A stretch of DNA of 64,000 bases from Flavobacteriaceae bacterium (GTDB taxonomy: Bacteria; Bacteroidota; Bacteroidia; Flavobacteriales; Flavobacteriaceae). Each line of letters opens with the position of its first letter. Position 1 is the first letter of the stretch. Of the stretch, positions 1-7,961 are shown in pieces. The notes under the pieces are model-generated. The model had not been told where the DNA came from. It saw only the letters and a program-made list of their open reading frames with translations, and made no database searches. Made by a program: the position numbers and the translations under genes. Where the stretch lies: contig CANGCT010000002.1 in assembly GCA_947452415.1 (NCBI GenBank), positions 1-64,000 of the forward strand, read 5' to 3'.

Positions 1-119
1 ACATGGTGGGTTATGTCAACTAACACAGCATCTTGAAGTTGCGATAGAATTTTCCCTTTCAAAGCACCAACAAAATGGTCTTTGAGTCCGTAATCGGTAG
101 TAAGGGTAATTATTGACAT
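1..119 (-). CDS. S-adenosyl-L-methionine hydroxide adenosyltransferase family protein (5' part only)
   Basis: Only the first 39 codons lie in the window; the gene runs off its left edge. The reverse strand from ATG at 119 reads MSIITLTTDYGLKDHFVGAL and then KGKILSQLQDAVLVDITHH. The TLTTDYG...D.FVG..KG pattern is the N-terminus of the DUF62 / SAM hydrolase-halogenase family, which hydrolyses SAM to adenosine and methionine. It is divergent from phoH with about 107 bp between them. The family is clear from these residues; the rest of the protein cannot be checked here. Confidence 0.8.
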   Translation of the reverse strand, partial: MSIITLTTDYGLKDHFVGALKGKILSQLQDAVLVDITHH

Positions 120-226
120 AAAATTGTTTATAACTAAATGCGATTTGTACTGCTCTATTTCTTAAATTTGAATTGATTGCAAAGCTACTAATATTTAGTA
201 AAAAATAATTAAAAAACTCCCTCCAT

Positions 227-1177
227 TTGAACGAACGTATCATTGAATTACACGACATCGCTCCAAAAGAATTTTGGGGCACGCAAGACGCACATCTTGA
301 AACCATTAAAAAATACTATCCTAGATTAAAAATTGTAGCACGAGGTACTACTCTCAAAGCATTTGGAGAGAAAGCCGAATTGGATGAATTTGAAAACCGA
401 TTCAATAGATTGATGTTACATTTTACTCGCTATAATAATATTGATTCCAATGTTATTGAAAGGGTTATTCAAAGCAATTCTTCCGAAGAGCAACGCATGC
501 CTGATCAAGAAAAGATTTTGGTACATAGGCTAGGAGGTAAGCTCATTAAAGCCATGACGCCCAACCAACATAGATTGGTTGAGTCGGTTTTTAAAAACGA
601 TATGGTTTTTGCGGTAGGTCCAGCCGGTACGGGAAAAACCTATACTGGAGTTGCTCTTGCAGTCAAAGCATTAAAAGAAAAACAAGTAAAGCGAATCATT
701 TTAACTCGTCCTGCGGTTGAAGCTGGTGAAAACCTAGGTTTCCTACCTGGCGATATGAAAGAAAAGCTCGATCCTTATATGCAACCATTGTACGATGCCT
801 TGCGGGATATGTTACCTCCGCAAACCCTGGAAGACTATATTCTAAAAGGAATTATTCAAATTGCTCCCTTGGCATTTATGCGTGGACGGACTTTAGATAA
901 TGCTTTTGTAATTCTCGATGAAGCACAAAACACCACCCATTCTCAAATGAAAATGTTCTTAACCCGTATGGGAAAAAACGCCAAATTCATTATTACTGGT
1001 GATCCAGGGCAAGTAGATTTACCTCGAAGAACCATCTCCGGATTAAAAGAAGCTATCCTCGTGTTGAAAGATATTGATGGCATAGGAATAATATATTTAG
1101 ATGATAAAGATATAGTGCGCCATCGTTTGGTGAAAAAAGTAATTGATGCTTACAAGAGTATAGAAAATAATGATTAA
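227..1177 (+). CDS. phoH: PhoH family P-loop ATPase
   Basis: A 316-aa PhoH-like protein, a cytoplasmic RNA-associated P-loop ATPase (KH-like N-terminus plus helicase-like ATPase domain) often linked to RNA metabolism or phosphate stress. The Walker A motif GPAGTGKT is at residues 131-138 and the Walker B motif VILDEAQN at about 228-235. The family signature LTRPAVEAGE and the GDPGQVDLPRR segment are also present. The start is a TTG at 227 followed by NERIIELHDI; no in-frame ATG lies nearby upstream, and the residues after the TTG fit the family N-terminus. It is divergent from the SAM hydrolase-type gene. The family is certain; the physiological role is inferred. Confidence 0.93.
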   Translation: MNERIIELHDIAPKEFWGTQDAHLETIKKYYPRLKIVARGTTLKAFGEKAELDEFENRFNRLMLHFTRYNNIDSNVIERVIQSNSSEEQRMPDQEKILVHRLGGKLIKAMTPNQHRLVESVFKNDMVFAVGPAGTGKTYTGVALAVKALKEKQVKRIILTRPAVEAGENLGFLPGDMKEKLDPYMQPLYDALRDMLPPQTLEDYILKGIIQIAPLAFMRGRTLDNAFVILDEAQNTTHSQMKMFLTRMGKNAKFIITGDPGQVDLPRRTISGLKEAILVLKDIDGIGIIYLDDKDIVRHRLVKKVIDAYKSIENND

Positions 1178-1234
1178 AATAAAGTTGAATAATTTCAATT
1201 TCACCTTTTTTAATGCCCCATTTTAAAATAAATA

Positions 1235-1675
1235 ATGAAAGAATATTTCAAATATGCCAATGGTTTTGTAAACCTTAACGACGAAAATTTATTTCTAACT
1301 AATTCTGGAAACTGGTCGGAAACCTTAAATTTATTAGAGAAATCGCCCAAATCTATTCGGCAAAACAACTTTAAAGGATTTAAAATTTATATCTATTTAT
1401 TTGTAGTTGCTTGTTTAATCATTATAATACTTTCCAAAGCAAAAAGTGGTTCCATTCCTTTCGGGATAGTGTTGTTAGGACTTGGAACTTTTGCTTATTT
1501 AAAAAGAGAAACTGGCAAACGTTATAAAATTCCAAATTCCAAAATAATAAATATTAATCTTCATGAAAATGAGGTTACAATTCACTTTTATAACGACAAT
1601 GGTATAGAAGATTCTGAAAAACTTTTTAACGTTGAAGCCAAAGGATTGGAGATTTTATCCCAATGGAAACACTAA
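1235..1675 (+). CDS. Small two-helix membrane protein, function unknown
   Basis: A 146-aa protein I do not recognise. A soluble N-terminal stretch of about 50 residues is followed by two hydrophobic helices, at about residues 51-67 (rich in I, L, V) and 74-89. A charged cytoplasmic-type tail then ends in a beta-rich segment (KIININLHENEVTIHFY). The layout resembles small bacterial PH-like or DUF membrane proteins, but no signature settles the family. It lies 57 bp after phoH and before purC on the same strand; the purC promoter separates it from purC. Confidence 0.7.
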   Translation: MKEYFKYANGFVNLNDENLFLTNSGNWSETLNLLEKSPKSIRQNNFKGFKIYIYLFVVACLIIIILSKAKSGSIPFGIVLLGLGTFAYLKRETGKRYKIPNSKIININLHENEVTIHFYNDNGIEDSEKLFNVEAKGLEILSQWKH

Positions 1676-1707
1676 ATTCTTAAATTGAATTAAAAACTAT
1701 TTCTTCG

Positions 1708-1738
1708 TTGTGTATTGTATAGAAACAATCTATTTTTG
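1708..1738 (+). promoter_or_regulatory. Predicted sigma-A promoter of purC (Bacteroidota type)
   Basis: TTG at 1708-1710, a 20-bp spacer, then TATTTTTG at 1731-1738, which matches the flavobacterial -7 consensus TAnnTTTG exactly. It lies 20 bp before the purC ATG, so the 5' leader would be very short (about 10-15 nt). Confidence 0.65.
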
Positions 1739-1758
1739 CAAAAATAACAACTACTAAA

Positions 1759-2709
1759 ATGAACACAATAACTACTACAAATTTTTATTTTCCAAATCAA
1801 AAATCGGTTTACAGAGGTAAAGTTCGCGAAGTGTATAATATTAACGACGAACTTTTGGTTATGGTTGCCACCGATAGGCTTTCGGCTTTTGATGTCGTAT
1901 TGCCAAAAGGAATTCCTTATAAAGGTCAAATATTAAACCAAATTGCTACCAAATTCATGCAATTGACGCAAGATATTGTTCCGAATTGGTTAATTGCTAC
2001 TCCAGATCCAAACGTTGCAGTTGGGCATTTATGTGACCCTTTCAAGGTAGAGATGGTTATTCGTGGATACCTTTCAGGGCATGCTGCAAGAGAATATGCA
2101 TTAGGAAAAAGAAGCATTTGTGGGGTAACTATGCCTGAAGGATTGAAAGAAAACGATAAATTTCCTACGCCAATAATCACTCCAACTACCAAAGCCGATA
2201 TGGGTGTTCATGATGAAGATATTTCTCGTGAAGCCATTTTAGCACAAGGCATTGTATCGGAAGAAGATTATCTAGTTTTAGAGAAATATACCCGTGCTTT
2301 ATACCAACGCGGCACCGAAATTGCTGCTTCTCGCGGATTAATTTTAGTGGATACCAAATACGAATTTGGGAAAACCAAGGAAGGTGTAATAGTTTTAATT
2401 GATGAAATTCACACTCCCGATTCTTCTCGTTATTTCTATACCGATGGTTACCAAGAACGACAAGATAGTGGGGAAGAGCAAAAACAATTGTCAAAAGAAT
2501 TTGTTCGTCGTTGGTTAATTGAAAATAATTTTCAAGGTAAAGAAGGACAAACGATTCCGGATATGACGGAGGAATATATAGACACCGTTTCCAATCGTTA
2601 TATAGAGTTGTATGAAAATATATTAGGAGAAAAGTTCGTTGAAGCAGATATCACCAATATCCTGGAACGGATTGAAAAAAATGTCGCCGAATATTTAAAA
2701 AATAAATAA
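1759..2709 (+). CDS. purC: Phosphoribosylaminoimidazolesuccinocarboxamide (SAICAR) synthase
   Basis: A 316-aa enzyme of de novo purine synthesis that joins CAIR and aspartate with ATP to give SAICAR; cytoplasmic. The glycine-rich ATP-binding start GKVREVY is at residues 20-26. It is followed by [23 protein letters not shown] and the DTKYEFG...[10 protein letters not shown] stretch typical of the family. The length matches the long SAICAR synthase form common in Bacteroidota, rather than the form of about 240 aa found in E. coli. It is monocistronic, with its own promoter and a terminator at 2715-2746. Confidence 0.96.
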   Translation: MNTITTTNFYFPNQKSVYRGKVREVYNINDELLVMVATDRLSAFDVVLPKGIPYKGQILNQIATKFMQLTQDIVPNWLIATPDPNVAVGHLCDPFKVEMVIRGYLSGHAAREYALGKRSICGVTMPEGLKENDKFPTPIITPTTKADMGVHDEDISREAILAQGIVSEEDYLVLEKYTRALYQRGTEIAASRGLILVDTKYEFGKTKEGVIVLIDEIHTPDSSRYFYTDGYQERQDSGEEQKQLSKEFVRRWLIENNFQGKEGQTIPDMTEEYIDTVSNRYIELYENILGEKFVEADITNILERIEKNVAEYLKNK

Positions 2710-2714
2710 TTAAA

Positions 2715-2746
2715 AAAGTTCCAAAACAATTAAGTTTTGGGACTTT
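2715..2746. terminator. Hairpin between convergent purC and the GIN-domain gene
   Basis: A 13-bp stem, AAAGTTCCAAAAC at 2715-2727 and GTTTTGGGACTTT at 2734-2746, with one G-T pair and a 6-nt loop. It lies between two convergent genes, with A-rich and T-rich flanks, so it may end transcripts from both sides. Confidence 0.75.
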
Positions 2747-2767
2747 CTTCCTTTATAACTAACCCAA

Positions 2768-3487
2768 TTAATAACTTGTAATATCTCCAGAACCTACTAT
2801 TTTTTTATCCACTGTTTCTGGTTTGTTTTTATAGTGAATATCACCACTTCCTGCAACATTAGCAGTTAGGTTTTTAATACAATTTACTTTTAAATCTCCA
2901 GAACCAGCAACATTCACATCTGCATTTTGAGTTTCTAATTTAGAACAATCAATATCGCCAGATCCTGCAACTTTAGCATCTAAATTTTGAGTAATTCCTG
3001 TTACTTTTAAATCTCCCGAACCCGATAAAGATACATTTAAGTTGGTGCTATTTACATTATAATTTCCATCACCTGAACCTGCTAAATTAATTTCAAATGT
3101 TTTGGCATTAATTGTATCTTTTGTTTGAATACTGCCAGAACCAGTTAACGATACCGCGCTGATTTCTTCAAATGGCACAGTGATAATTAATTTTGAATTG
3201 TAAGAATAACTTTTGTTTTTTTCAAAGTGAATTTTAAGCGTGGATCCTTCAACTTCGGTAATAATATGATTAATTATATTTTCATCGCCATTAATCGTAA
3301 TATTTCCTTCTTTTCCAGAAACTAATTCTACATTGAAAGACCCTGTAACGGTAATTTCATCATAAGATTCAGTAGTTCTAGAAATTGTAGTTAGATTTCC
3401 GTTACCTGTAATTTTTTCTTTATCCCAATTTTGTGCATTAGTAATTGCAACGAATAAGAAAGCGAGTAATGTGATTGTTTTTTTCAT
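2768..3487 (-). CDS. Exported head-GIN (DUF2807) domain protein with SGSGD repeats
   Basis: A 239-aa protein with an N-terminal signal peptide (MKKTITLLAFLFVAITNAQ). It is followed by the putative auto-transporter adhesin / head GIN fold (SYDEITVTGSFNVELVSG), a Bacteroidota envelope family. The C-terminal half repeats a [AS]GSGD motif about every 20 residues (LTGSGS, LAGSGDG, LSGSGDL, VAGSGDI, VAGSGDL, VAGSGDI, VGSGDI), as expected for turns of a right-handed beta-solenoid. It is the last gene of a sigma/anti-sigma operon, 4 bp after the DUF4097-like gene, so it is probably an effector or sensor of that envelope regulon. The molecular function is unknown. Confidence 0.85.
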   Translation of the reverse strand: MKKTITLLAFLFVAITNAQNWDKEKITGNGNLTTISRTTESYDEITVTGSFNVELVSGKEGNITINGDENIINHIITEVEGSTLKIHFEKNKSYSYNSKLIITVPFEEISAVSLTGSGSIQTKDTINAKTFEINLAGSGDGNYNVNSTNLNVSLSGSGDLKVTGITQNLDAKVAGSGDIDCSKLETQNADVNVAGSGDLKVNCIKNLTANVAGSGDIHYKNKPETVDKKIVGSGDITSY

Positions 3488-3491
3488 TTTA

Positions 3492-4556
3492 TCATTTGTT
3501 TATTAATTGAACACTTCCATAATTGGTGGTTACCGAAATTGAGGATTTTCCGGTACTTATATTATAACCACTATAACTTTTTGAATTGTTTTTCTCCGAT
3601 TTTTCGGAATATTTTAATCCAATTTGATCTTTGAATCCACCATATTTCAGGTTAATATCAAAATCAAAAGGAACCTCTGGAGCACAGGTTATTCTAGTAG
3701 TAGAATAATTTCCGTTAACTACAATGTCTTTAGTCTTAAAAGTAGTATTCAAATTAATATCACTATAATTAGAATTTATGTCCAAACTTTGTCCAATATC
3801 CCCTAGTTTAAGCGTTAAATAATTCCCATTACAATTAAATTTCTGAATGGATTTGGAGTTTATTTTGGTGTAATTAGACGACATCATAAGTGTTCCCACA
3901 TTTTGTAAAACAAAACCATTATAGTTTCCATCAATATTTAGTTGGTTTATATTTTGAATTTCCACTTGCGAATATTGGCTGTTAATATTCAATTTGTCAA
4001 TGGAAGTTATTGAAGAATCCCCCGAATAGGAAAGCGAAATGTTATTGGATTTATTAGTAAAACTTCCCAACCTAATATTTCCGTATTGGCAAGAAATACT
4101 AGACGTTCCGTTTAATTTTTCAATACCAATGTTTCCGTATTTATTTGCTAAAGCAATATTGCCATTTCTTGGAATTTTAATGGTATAATTAATCTCAAAG
4201 TTTAGGTTGGTGCCATTTTTCCAATTACTATTTCCAAAAATAGTTGCAGCACTTACCTTAGAATCGGAAGCATCAAATGCAATATCAATTGAATTTAGTT
4301 TTTCATTTACTTTATCCTCATTATTTCCAGAAACTTTAATATTCACTTGAATAGAAATTTTGTTTTCATCCCACAAATACACATTGATGTTTCCATAAGA
4401 ATTGGAGGTTTGTAGCATCGCATCCGAAGTTACATTAAATGATTTAGATATATTTTTTTCTTTAGTAAAGGCATCTTCATCGTAATTATTTCCAAAAGAA
4501 AATAAAGGAAACATTAGGATTAGTACTAATTTAGATACGGATTTCATTATCGTTTT
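3492..4556 (-). CDS. Exported DUF4097-like beta-solenoid protein with tyrosine ladder
   Basis: About 354 aa from the start chosen here. In-frame ATGs at 4574, 4556 and 4544 are all possible; the hydrophobic signal segment SKLVLILMFPLFSFG follows the last of them, and the first two lengthen the overlap with the anti-sigma gene. The mature protein resembles the DUF4097 / putative adhesin beta-strand repeat family. From about residue 146 (numbered from the longest start) a Tyr recurs every 17-20 residues in a [ST/N]xxY.xIxL context, indicating stacked solenoid turns. It lies between the anti-sigma and GIN-domain genes, consistent with an envelope role. No enzyme motif is visible. Confidence 0.8.
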   Translation of the reverse strand, partial: KTIMKSVSKLVLILMFPLFSFGNNYDEDAFTKEKNISKSFNVTSDAMLQTSNSYGNINVYLWDENKISIQVNIKVSGNNEDKVNEKLNSIDIAFDASDSKVSAATIFGNSNWKNGTNLNFEINYTIKIPRNGNIALANKYGNIGIEKLNGTSSISCQYGNIRLGSFTNKSNNISLSYSGDSSITSIDKLNINSQYSQVEIQNINQLNIDGNYNGFVLQNVGTLMMSSNYTKINSKSIQKFNCNGNYLTLKLGDIGQSLDINSNYSDINLNTTFKTKDIVVNGNYSTTRITCAPEVPFDFDINLKYGGFKDQIGLKYSEKSEKNNSKSYSGYNISTGKSSISVTTNYGSVQLINK

Positions 4557-5061
4557 CATTAATTTTATTAACACTTTCTACCTGGTCTAAAACCGATTTT
4601 ATAAAAGAAATTCTAGTTTGCATATTGGTTATCATGGCATAAACAATTTGTTTATTCTCTCCATTTTTTGCAATTTCAAGTTTTAGATTATCATAATCTT
4701 TTTCCAAGGAATTCATTTGCTTCATGGCATCCACAATAAGTGCTTTGCTTTTTGGAGTTTCCTTTTCTTTTAATGCTAACAATTCGCTATTAATTATAGA
4801 AGAAATAGAATCGTGGGCTTGCTGTACTTGCGGAGAAAAAACAACTTCTTGTTTAGTAGGATGGATAAAGTTCAAATATAAAATCCCAAATCCAAGCAGG
4901 AGGGAAGCCGCAATAGATAACGGAATCCAATTTACTTTTTTCTTTGGCTTGTTTATTTTTAATTTATCTAAAAATCGTTTTTCGTGTCCAGTAATAGGTT
5001 CTTCCAAATCCCAATTATCTTGGTCTTTAAAGAAAGAATTCAGGTTGTTTAGATTATTCAT
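4531..5061 (-). CDS. Putative membrane anti-sigma factor
   Basis: A 176-aa single-pass protein. The N-terminal 44 residues (FFKDQDNWDLEEP...HEKRFLDKL) are cytoplasmic-type and could bind the sigma factor. One helix spans about residues 45-65, and a coiled, Lys/Glu-rich periplasmic part follows, with MKQMNSLEKDYDNLKLEIAKNG and then MITNMQTRISFIKSVLDQVE. The start codon overlaps the sigma-factor stop by 4 bp (ATGA), so the two are translationally coupled. Sequence alone does not prove anti-sigma function; gene order and topology support it. Confidence 0.72.
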   Translation of the reverse strand: MNNLNNLNSFFKDQDNWDLEEPITGHEKRFLDKLKINKPKKKVNWIPLSIAASLLLGFGILYLNFIHPTKQEVVFSPQVQQAHDSISSIINSELLALKEKETPKSKALIVDAMKQMNSLEKDYDNLKLEIAKNGENKQIVYAMITNMQTRISFIKSVLDQVESVNKINENDNEIRI

Positions 5062-5603
5062 AATTGAGACATTTTATTTCGTAAACTTTCTTTTGCTCTG
5101 CTCATCATCGTTCTACAGTTTTCATTCGTAATGTTTAAAATTCCAGTTATTTCTTCCAAATCGTAGCCTTCAATAAAAAATAGAGTTAGAATGATTTTAT
5201 AATTTGGTTTCAAACTTTGTATTGTTTTCAAAACGTGATCTGCTTTTAATTGGTCGTAATTAATAGATTCCTCAGTCTCCCAATCGGCAATTTCCATTCC
5301 GTCCGATATAGATTCTATAGTATATTTATTAGTTTTTTTTAATTCCGTAATACTAGCATTCACTACAATTTTCTTTAACCAAGCTCCAAAAGTTACGTTT
5401 CCGCTAAAGGAATCAAGTTTTTTAAATGCTTTTAAAAAACACTCTTGCATAATATCTTCTGCCAAAGCGTGATCGCTTATAATTCTATAAGACACATTAA
5501 ACATAGCCTTATAATATCTATTATAAAGTGCGAGTTGTGCCTTTTCATCATTAGCCGCGCAGCGTTCCAAAAGAATTGCTATATCCAGATTTTGGTTTTT
5601 CAA
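5058..5603 (-). CDS. ECF-type RNA polymerase sigma factor
   Basis: A 181-aa sigma-70 family regulator. Region 2 is at about residues 12-75 (ALYNRYYKAMFNVSYRII...AEDIMQECFLKAFKKLDSF). Region 4 is at about 120-175, with the helix-turn-helix EGYDLEEITGILNITNENCRTMMSRAKESLR. It is first in an operon with an anti-sigma-like membrane protein and two exported beta-solenoid proteins. It probably controls an envelope response and may autoregulate. No clear TAnnTTTG promoter is visible upstream, which would fit its own or another ECF promoter. Confidence 0.92.
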   Translation of the reverse strand: MKNQNLDIAILLERCAANDEKAQLALYNRYYKAMFNVSYRIISDHALAEDIMQECFLKAFKKLDSFSGNVTFGAWLKKIVVNASITELKKTNKYTIESISDGMEIADWETEESINYDQLKADHVLKTIQSLKPNYKIILTLFFIEGYDLEEITGILNITNENCRTMMSRAKESLRNKMSQL

Positions 5604-5685
5604 ATAGTTGGTAGATTTAATCTATTCTAAAGACAATAGAAAGTTTTAATTGTTACAGTTTGATTTCATAAATATTTAAAATAAA

Positions 5686-5712
5686 AAAATCCGAAGTAGT
5701 ATTTCGGATTTT
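5686..5712 (-). terminator. Rho-independent terminator after the M42 peptidase gene
   Basis: A perfect 10-bp stem, AAAATCCGAA at 5686-5695 and TTCGGATTTT at 5703-5712, with a 7-nt loop. On the minus strand it is followed by a T-run. Confidence 0.85.
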
Positions 5713-5736
5713 AATGTTGGTTAGGTAGTGTAAATA

Positions 5737-6825
5737 CTATTTAAAGTAAGAAAAATCATGGTTGTTTTCAATTTTTAATAAACTTTCATAAATCAACTGA
5801 ATCACATTTTCAACATCGTCACGATGCACCATTTCTACAGTGGTGTGCATGTATCGTAAAGAAAGCGATATTAAAGCCGAAGCAACACCTCCATTACTGT
5901 AAGCAAAGGCATCCGTATCGGTACCAGTTGCTCTAGAAGTAGCATGACGCTGGAACGGAATTTTCTTTTCTTCAGCAGTACTTACAATTAATTCTCTAAG
6001 GATATTTTGGGTAGCAGGAGCATAAGCAATAACAGGGCCTTTACCCATTTGCAAATCGCCTTCAATCTTTTTCTCAATCATTGGGGTTGAAGTATCGTGG
6101 CACACATCGGTAACAATAGCAACATTCGGTTTGATGGTTTGCGTAATCATTTCGGCACCTCGAAGACCAATTTCTTCCTGCACCGAGTTCACGATATACA
6201 ATCCAAAAGGCAACGTTTTATTGTTTTCTTTTAACAAACGAGCCACTTCGGCAATCATAAAACCACCCATTCGGTTGTCAATCGCTCTACATACAAATTT
6301 ATTCTCGTTCATTATCATAAATTCATCAGGATAGGTAATTACACAACCTACATGAACGCCTAATTTTTCAACTTCTTCTTTGGTTTCGCAACCACAGTCA
6401 ATAAAAATATTGTGTAAAGTTGCAGCCTCTTCCTTGCCTCGATTTCTAGTATGAATGGCTGGCCAACCAAAAACCCCTTTCACGATTCCTTTTTTGGTAT
6501 GAATATTTACTCGTTTGGATGGCGCAATTTGATGATCTGAACCACCATTGCGAATCACATAAATAAGTCCATTGTCTGTTATATAATTAACATACCAAGA
6601 AATTTCATCCGAATGTCCTTCAATCACCACTCTGAAATTAGCTTCAGGATTAATAATTCCTACGGCACTTCCGTAAGTATCCGTAATAAAAGTATCCACA
6701 TAAGGTTTTAAATACTCCATCCAAATCTTCTGCCCTCCAGCTTCATAGCCAGTTGGCGAAGGATTGTTTAAGTATTTTTCTAAAAAAGCAATTGACGAGT
6801 CTGTAAGTATAGATTTTGTTGACAT
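5737..6825 (-). CDS. M42 family metallopeptidase (glutamyl aminopeptidase-like)
   Basis: A 362-aa cytoplasmic co-catalytic di-metal aminopeptidase of the tetrahedral aminopeptidase (FrvX/PepA) group. Metal and catalytic motifs are visible: EGHSDEI with H71, AIDNRMGG (bridging Asp), VQEEIGLRGAE (catalytic Glu pair), VTDVCHDTSTP and the late TTVEMVHRDD histidine. The length is normal for the family. It lies back to back with the DUF4294 gene and ends in its own terminator at 5686-5712. Confidence 0.92.
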   Translation of the reverse strand: MSTKSILTDSSIAFLEKYLNNPSPTGYEAGGQKIWMEYLKPYVDTFITDTYGSAVGIINPEANFRVVIEGHSDEISWYVNYITDNGLIYVIRNGGSDHQIAPSKRVNIHTKKGIVKGVFGWPAIHTRNRGKEEAATLHNIFIDCGCETKEEVEKLGVHVGCVITYPDEFMIMNENKFVCRAIDNRMGGFMIAEVARLLKENNKTLPFGLYIVNSVQEEIGLRGAEMITQTIKPNVAIVTDVCHDTSTPMIEKKIEGDLQMGKGPVIAYAPATQNILRELIVSTAEEKKIPFQRHATSRATGTDTDAFAYSNGGVASALISLSLRYMHTTVEMVHRDDVENVIQLIYESLLKIENNHDFSYFK

Positions 6826-6906
6826 AAAATTATTTTTTGCTAAAATATAAATTTGGCATTACACTTGTTATGTATATTGTATATTTTTACACTAAAATTA
6901 ACAGCT

Positions 6907-7587
6907 ATGTTCAAGCAAGCAATCTTTCTATTACTTTTTTTGATATCGGTACCAACTTTTGCACAAGTCAAAAATAATAGCACTTCCGAAAATGAGTTCA
7001 ACATAAAAGAACAAGATACCATAAAAATGGATACTATTTTATTGAACGATGTATCATTTTCCAAAGTTAAAATGAATCCCGAAGAAAAAAAACAATTCCT
7101 CCTGCTTCAAAATCGAGTTTATAAAGTGTATCCATTTGCCAAAACAGCCTCCGACAGACTTTCTCTATTAAATAAAAATATGGGAAATCTACAATCCAAC
7201 AAAGAAAAAAAGCGCTATTTTAAGATTGTAGAAGACTTTATCAATAATGAATTTAAAGACAAACTAAAAAAGTTGTCCCACATGCAAGGACAAATACTTG
7301 TTAAACTAATCTATCGTCAAACCGGAATCTCCACATATAACCTTATCAAAGACTACAAGAGTGGCTGGAAAGCCTTTTGGTCTAACAATGCTGCACGACT
7401 TTTCGATATTAATCTTAAAGAAATTTACGAACCTATAAACAATAATGAAGATTATATTATTGAAACTATCTTATTTAGAGCTTTCTCCAATGGCCGATTG
7501 CAAGAACAAAAAGCTGCTAATCCAGTTGATATTGAAGAACTTAATGAGCATTGGGAAAAACTCGCCCAACAAATAAATAAAAAATAA
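6907..7587 (+). CDS. Exported DUF4294 domain protein
   Basis: A 226-aa protein. I start it at ATG 6907 because MFKQAIFLLLFLISVPTFAQ is a clean signal peptide; an in-frame TTG at 6853 would put extra residues in front of it. The mature part has the DUF4294 pattern (LLNDVSF..., RVYKVYPFAKTASDRL, MQGQILVKLIYRQTG, DYKSGWKAFWSNNAARLFDINLK). DUF4294 is a Bacteroidota family of unknown function, and it is often found beside an M42 peptidase gene as here. A weak promoter (TATATTTT) lies near 6880 and a terminator at 7674-7707. Confidence 0.85.
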   Translation: MFKQAIFLLLFLISVPTFAQVKNNSTSENEFNIKEQDTIKMDTILLNDVSFSKVKMNPEEKKQFLLLQNRVYKVYPFAKTASDRLSLLNKNMGNLQSNKEKKRYFKIVEDFINNEFKDKLKKLSHMQGQILVKLIYRQTGISTYNLIKDYKSGWKAFWSNNAARLFDINLKEIYEPINNNEDYIIETILFRAFSNGRLQEQKAANPVDIEELNEHWEKLAQQINKK

Positions 7588-7673
7588 AACTAAAAGAAGT
7601 AAATTAATAAATAGAAGTTAAATTCTTATTCTAAAAAAACAATTTATTGGTTAGTTCCGAGTAATATAGGACG

Positions 7674-7707
7674 AAAAGGTCATCATTCATAGTGGTGACT
7701 TTTTTTT
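7674..7707 (+). terminator. Terminator after the DUF4294 gene
   Basis: A hairpin with one bulge, AAAAGGTCATCA at 7674-7685 pairing with TGGTGACTTTT, followed by eight T. It ends just upstream of the VF530 gene promoter. Confidence 0.6.
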
Positions 7708-7712
7708 ATGTG

Positions 7713-7720
7713 TATATTTG
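7713..7720 (+). promoter_or_regulatory. -7 element TATATTTG directly before the VF530 gene
   Basis: An exact TAnnTTTG match ends 4 bp before the ATG at 7725. No good TTG -33 element is seen. If used, transcription would begin at or within a few bases of the start codon. Confidence 0.45.
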
Positions 7721-7724
7721 TCTC

Positions 7725-7958
7725 ATGGAAAACAACAAATCAAAAGATCCCTTACACGGAATCACTTTACAAAATATTCTAGAACAATTAGTTCTTTTTT
7801 ATGGATTTGACACTCTAGGGGAACTAATTAAAATTAAAAGTTTTACAGATAATCCAACTATAAAATCAAGTTTAAATTTTCTTAGAAAAACCGATTGGGC
7901 ACGCAAAAAAGTAGAAGAATTATATATAAAAACTTTGCCTAAATTATCTAAAGAATAG
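7725..7958 (+). CDS. VF530 family (DUF2132) DNA-binding protein
   Basis: A 77-aa protein starting at ATG 7725 (MENNKSKDPLHGITLQNIL). An upstream in-frame ATG at 7692 would overlap the promoter and terminator. The DPLHG.TL..IL..LV..YG...L......CF-type pattern, then NP.I.SSL.FLRKT.WAR.KVE.LY, is the VF530 family, a small helical fold with DNA-binding potential. It is monocistronic. It converges on the GNAT gene with 3 bp between the stop codons. Confidence 0.85.
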   Translation: MENNKSKDPLHGITLQNILEQLVLFYGFDTLGELIKIKSFTDNPTIKSSLNFLRKTDWARKKVEELYIKTLPKLSKE

Positions 7959-7961
7959 AAA

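Noticed and set aside
1178-1758. Purine riboswitch before purC
   Set aside because: The predicted promoter lies only 20 bp before the ATG, which leaves no room for an aptamer in the leader.
2768-3487. SGSGD repeats as a possible CRISPR or DNA tandem array
   Set aside because: The repeat is at protein level with varied DNA and is explained by solenoid turns. No CRISPR-type repeat-spacer array was seen anywhere in the window.
6853-6906. Longer start (TTG 6853) for the DUF4294 protein
   Set aside because: It would bury the signal peptide behind 18 extra residues and overlap the probable promoter.
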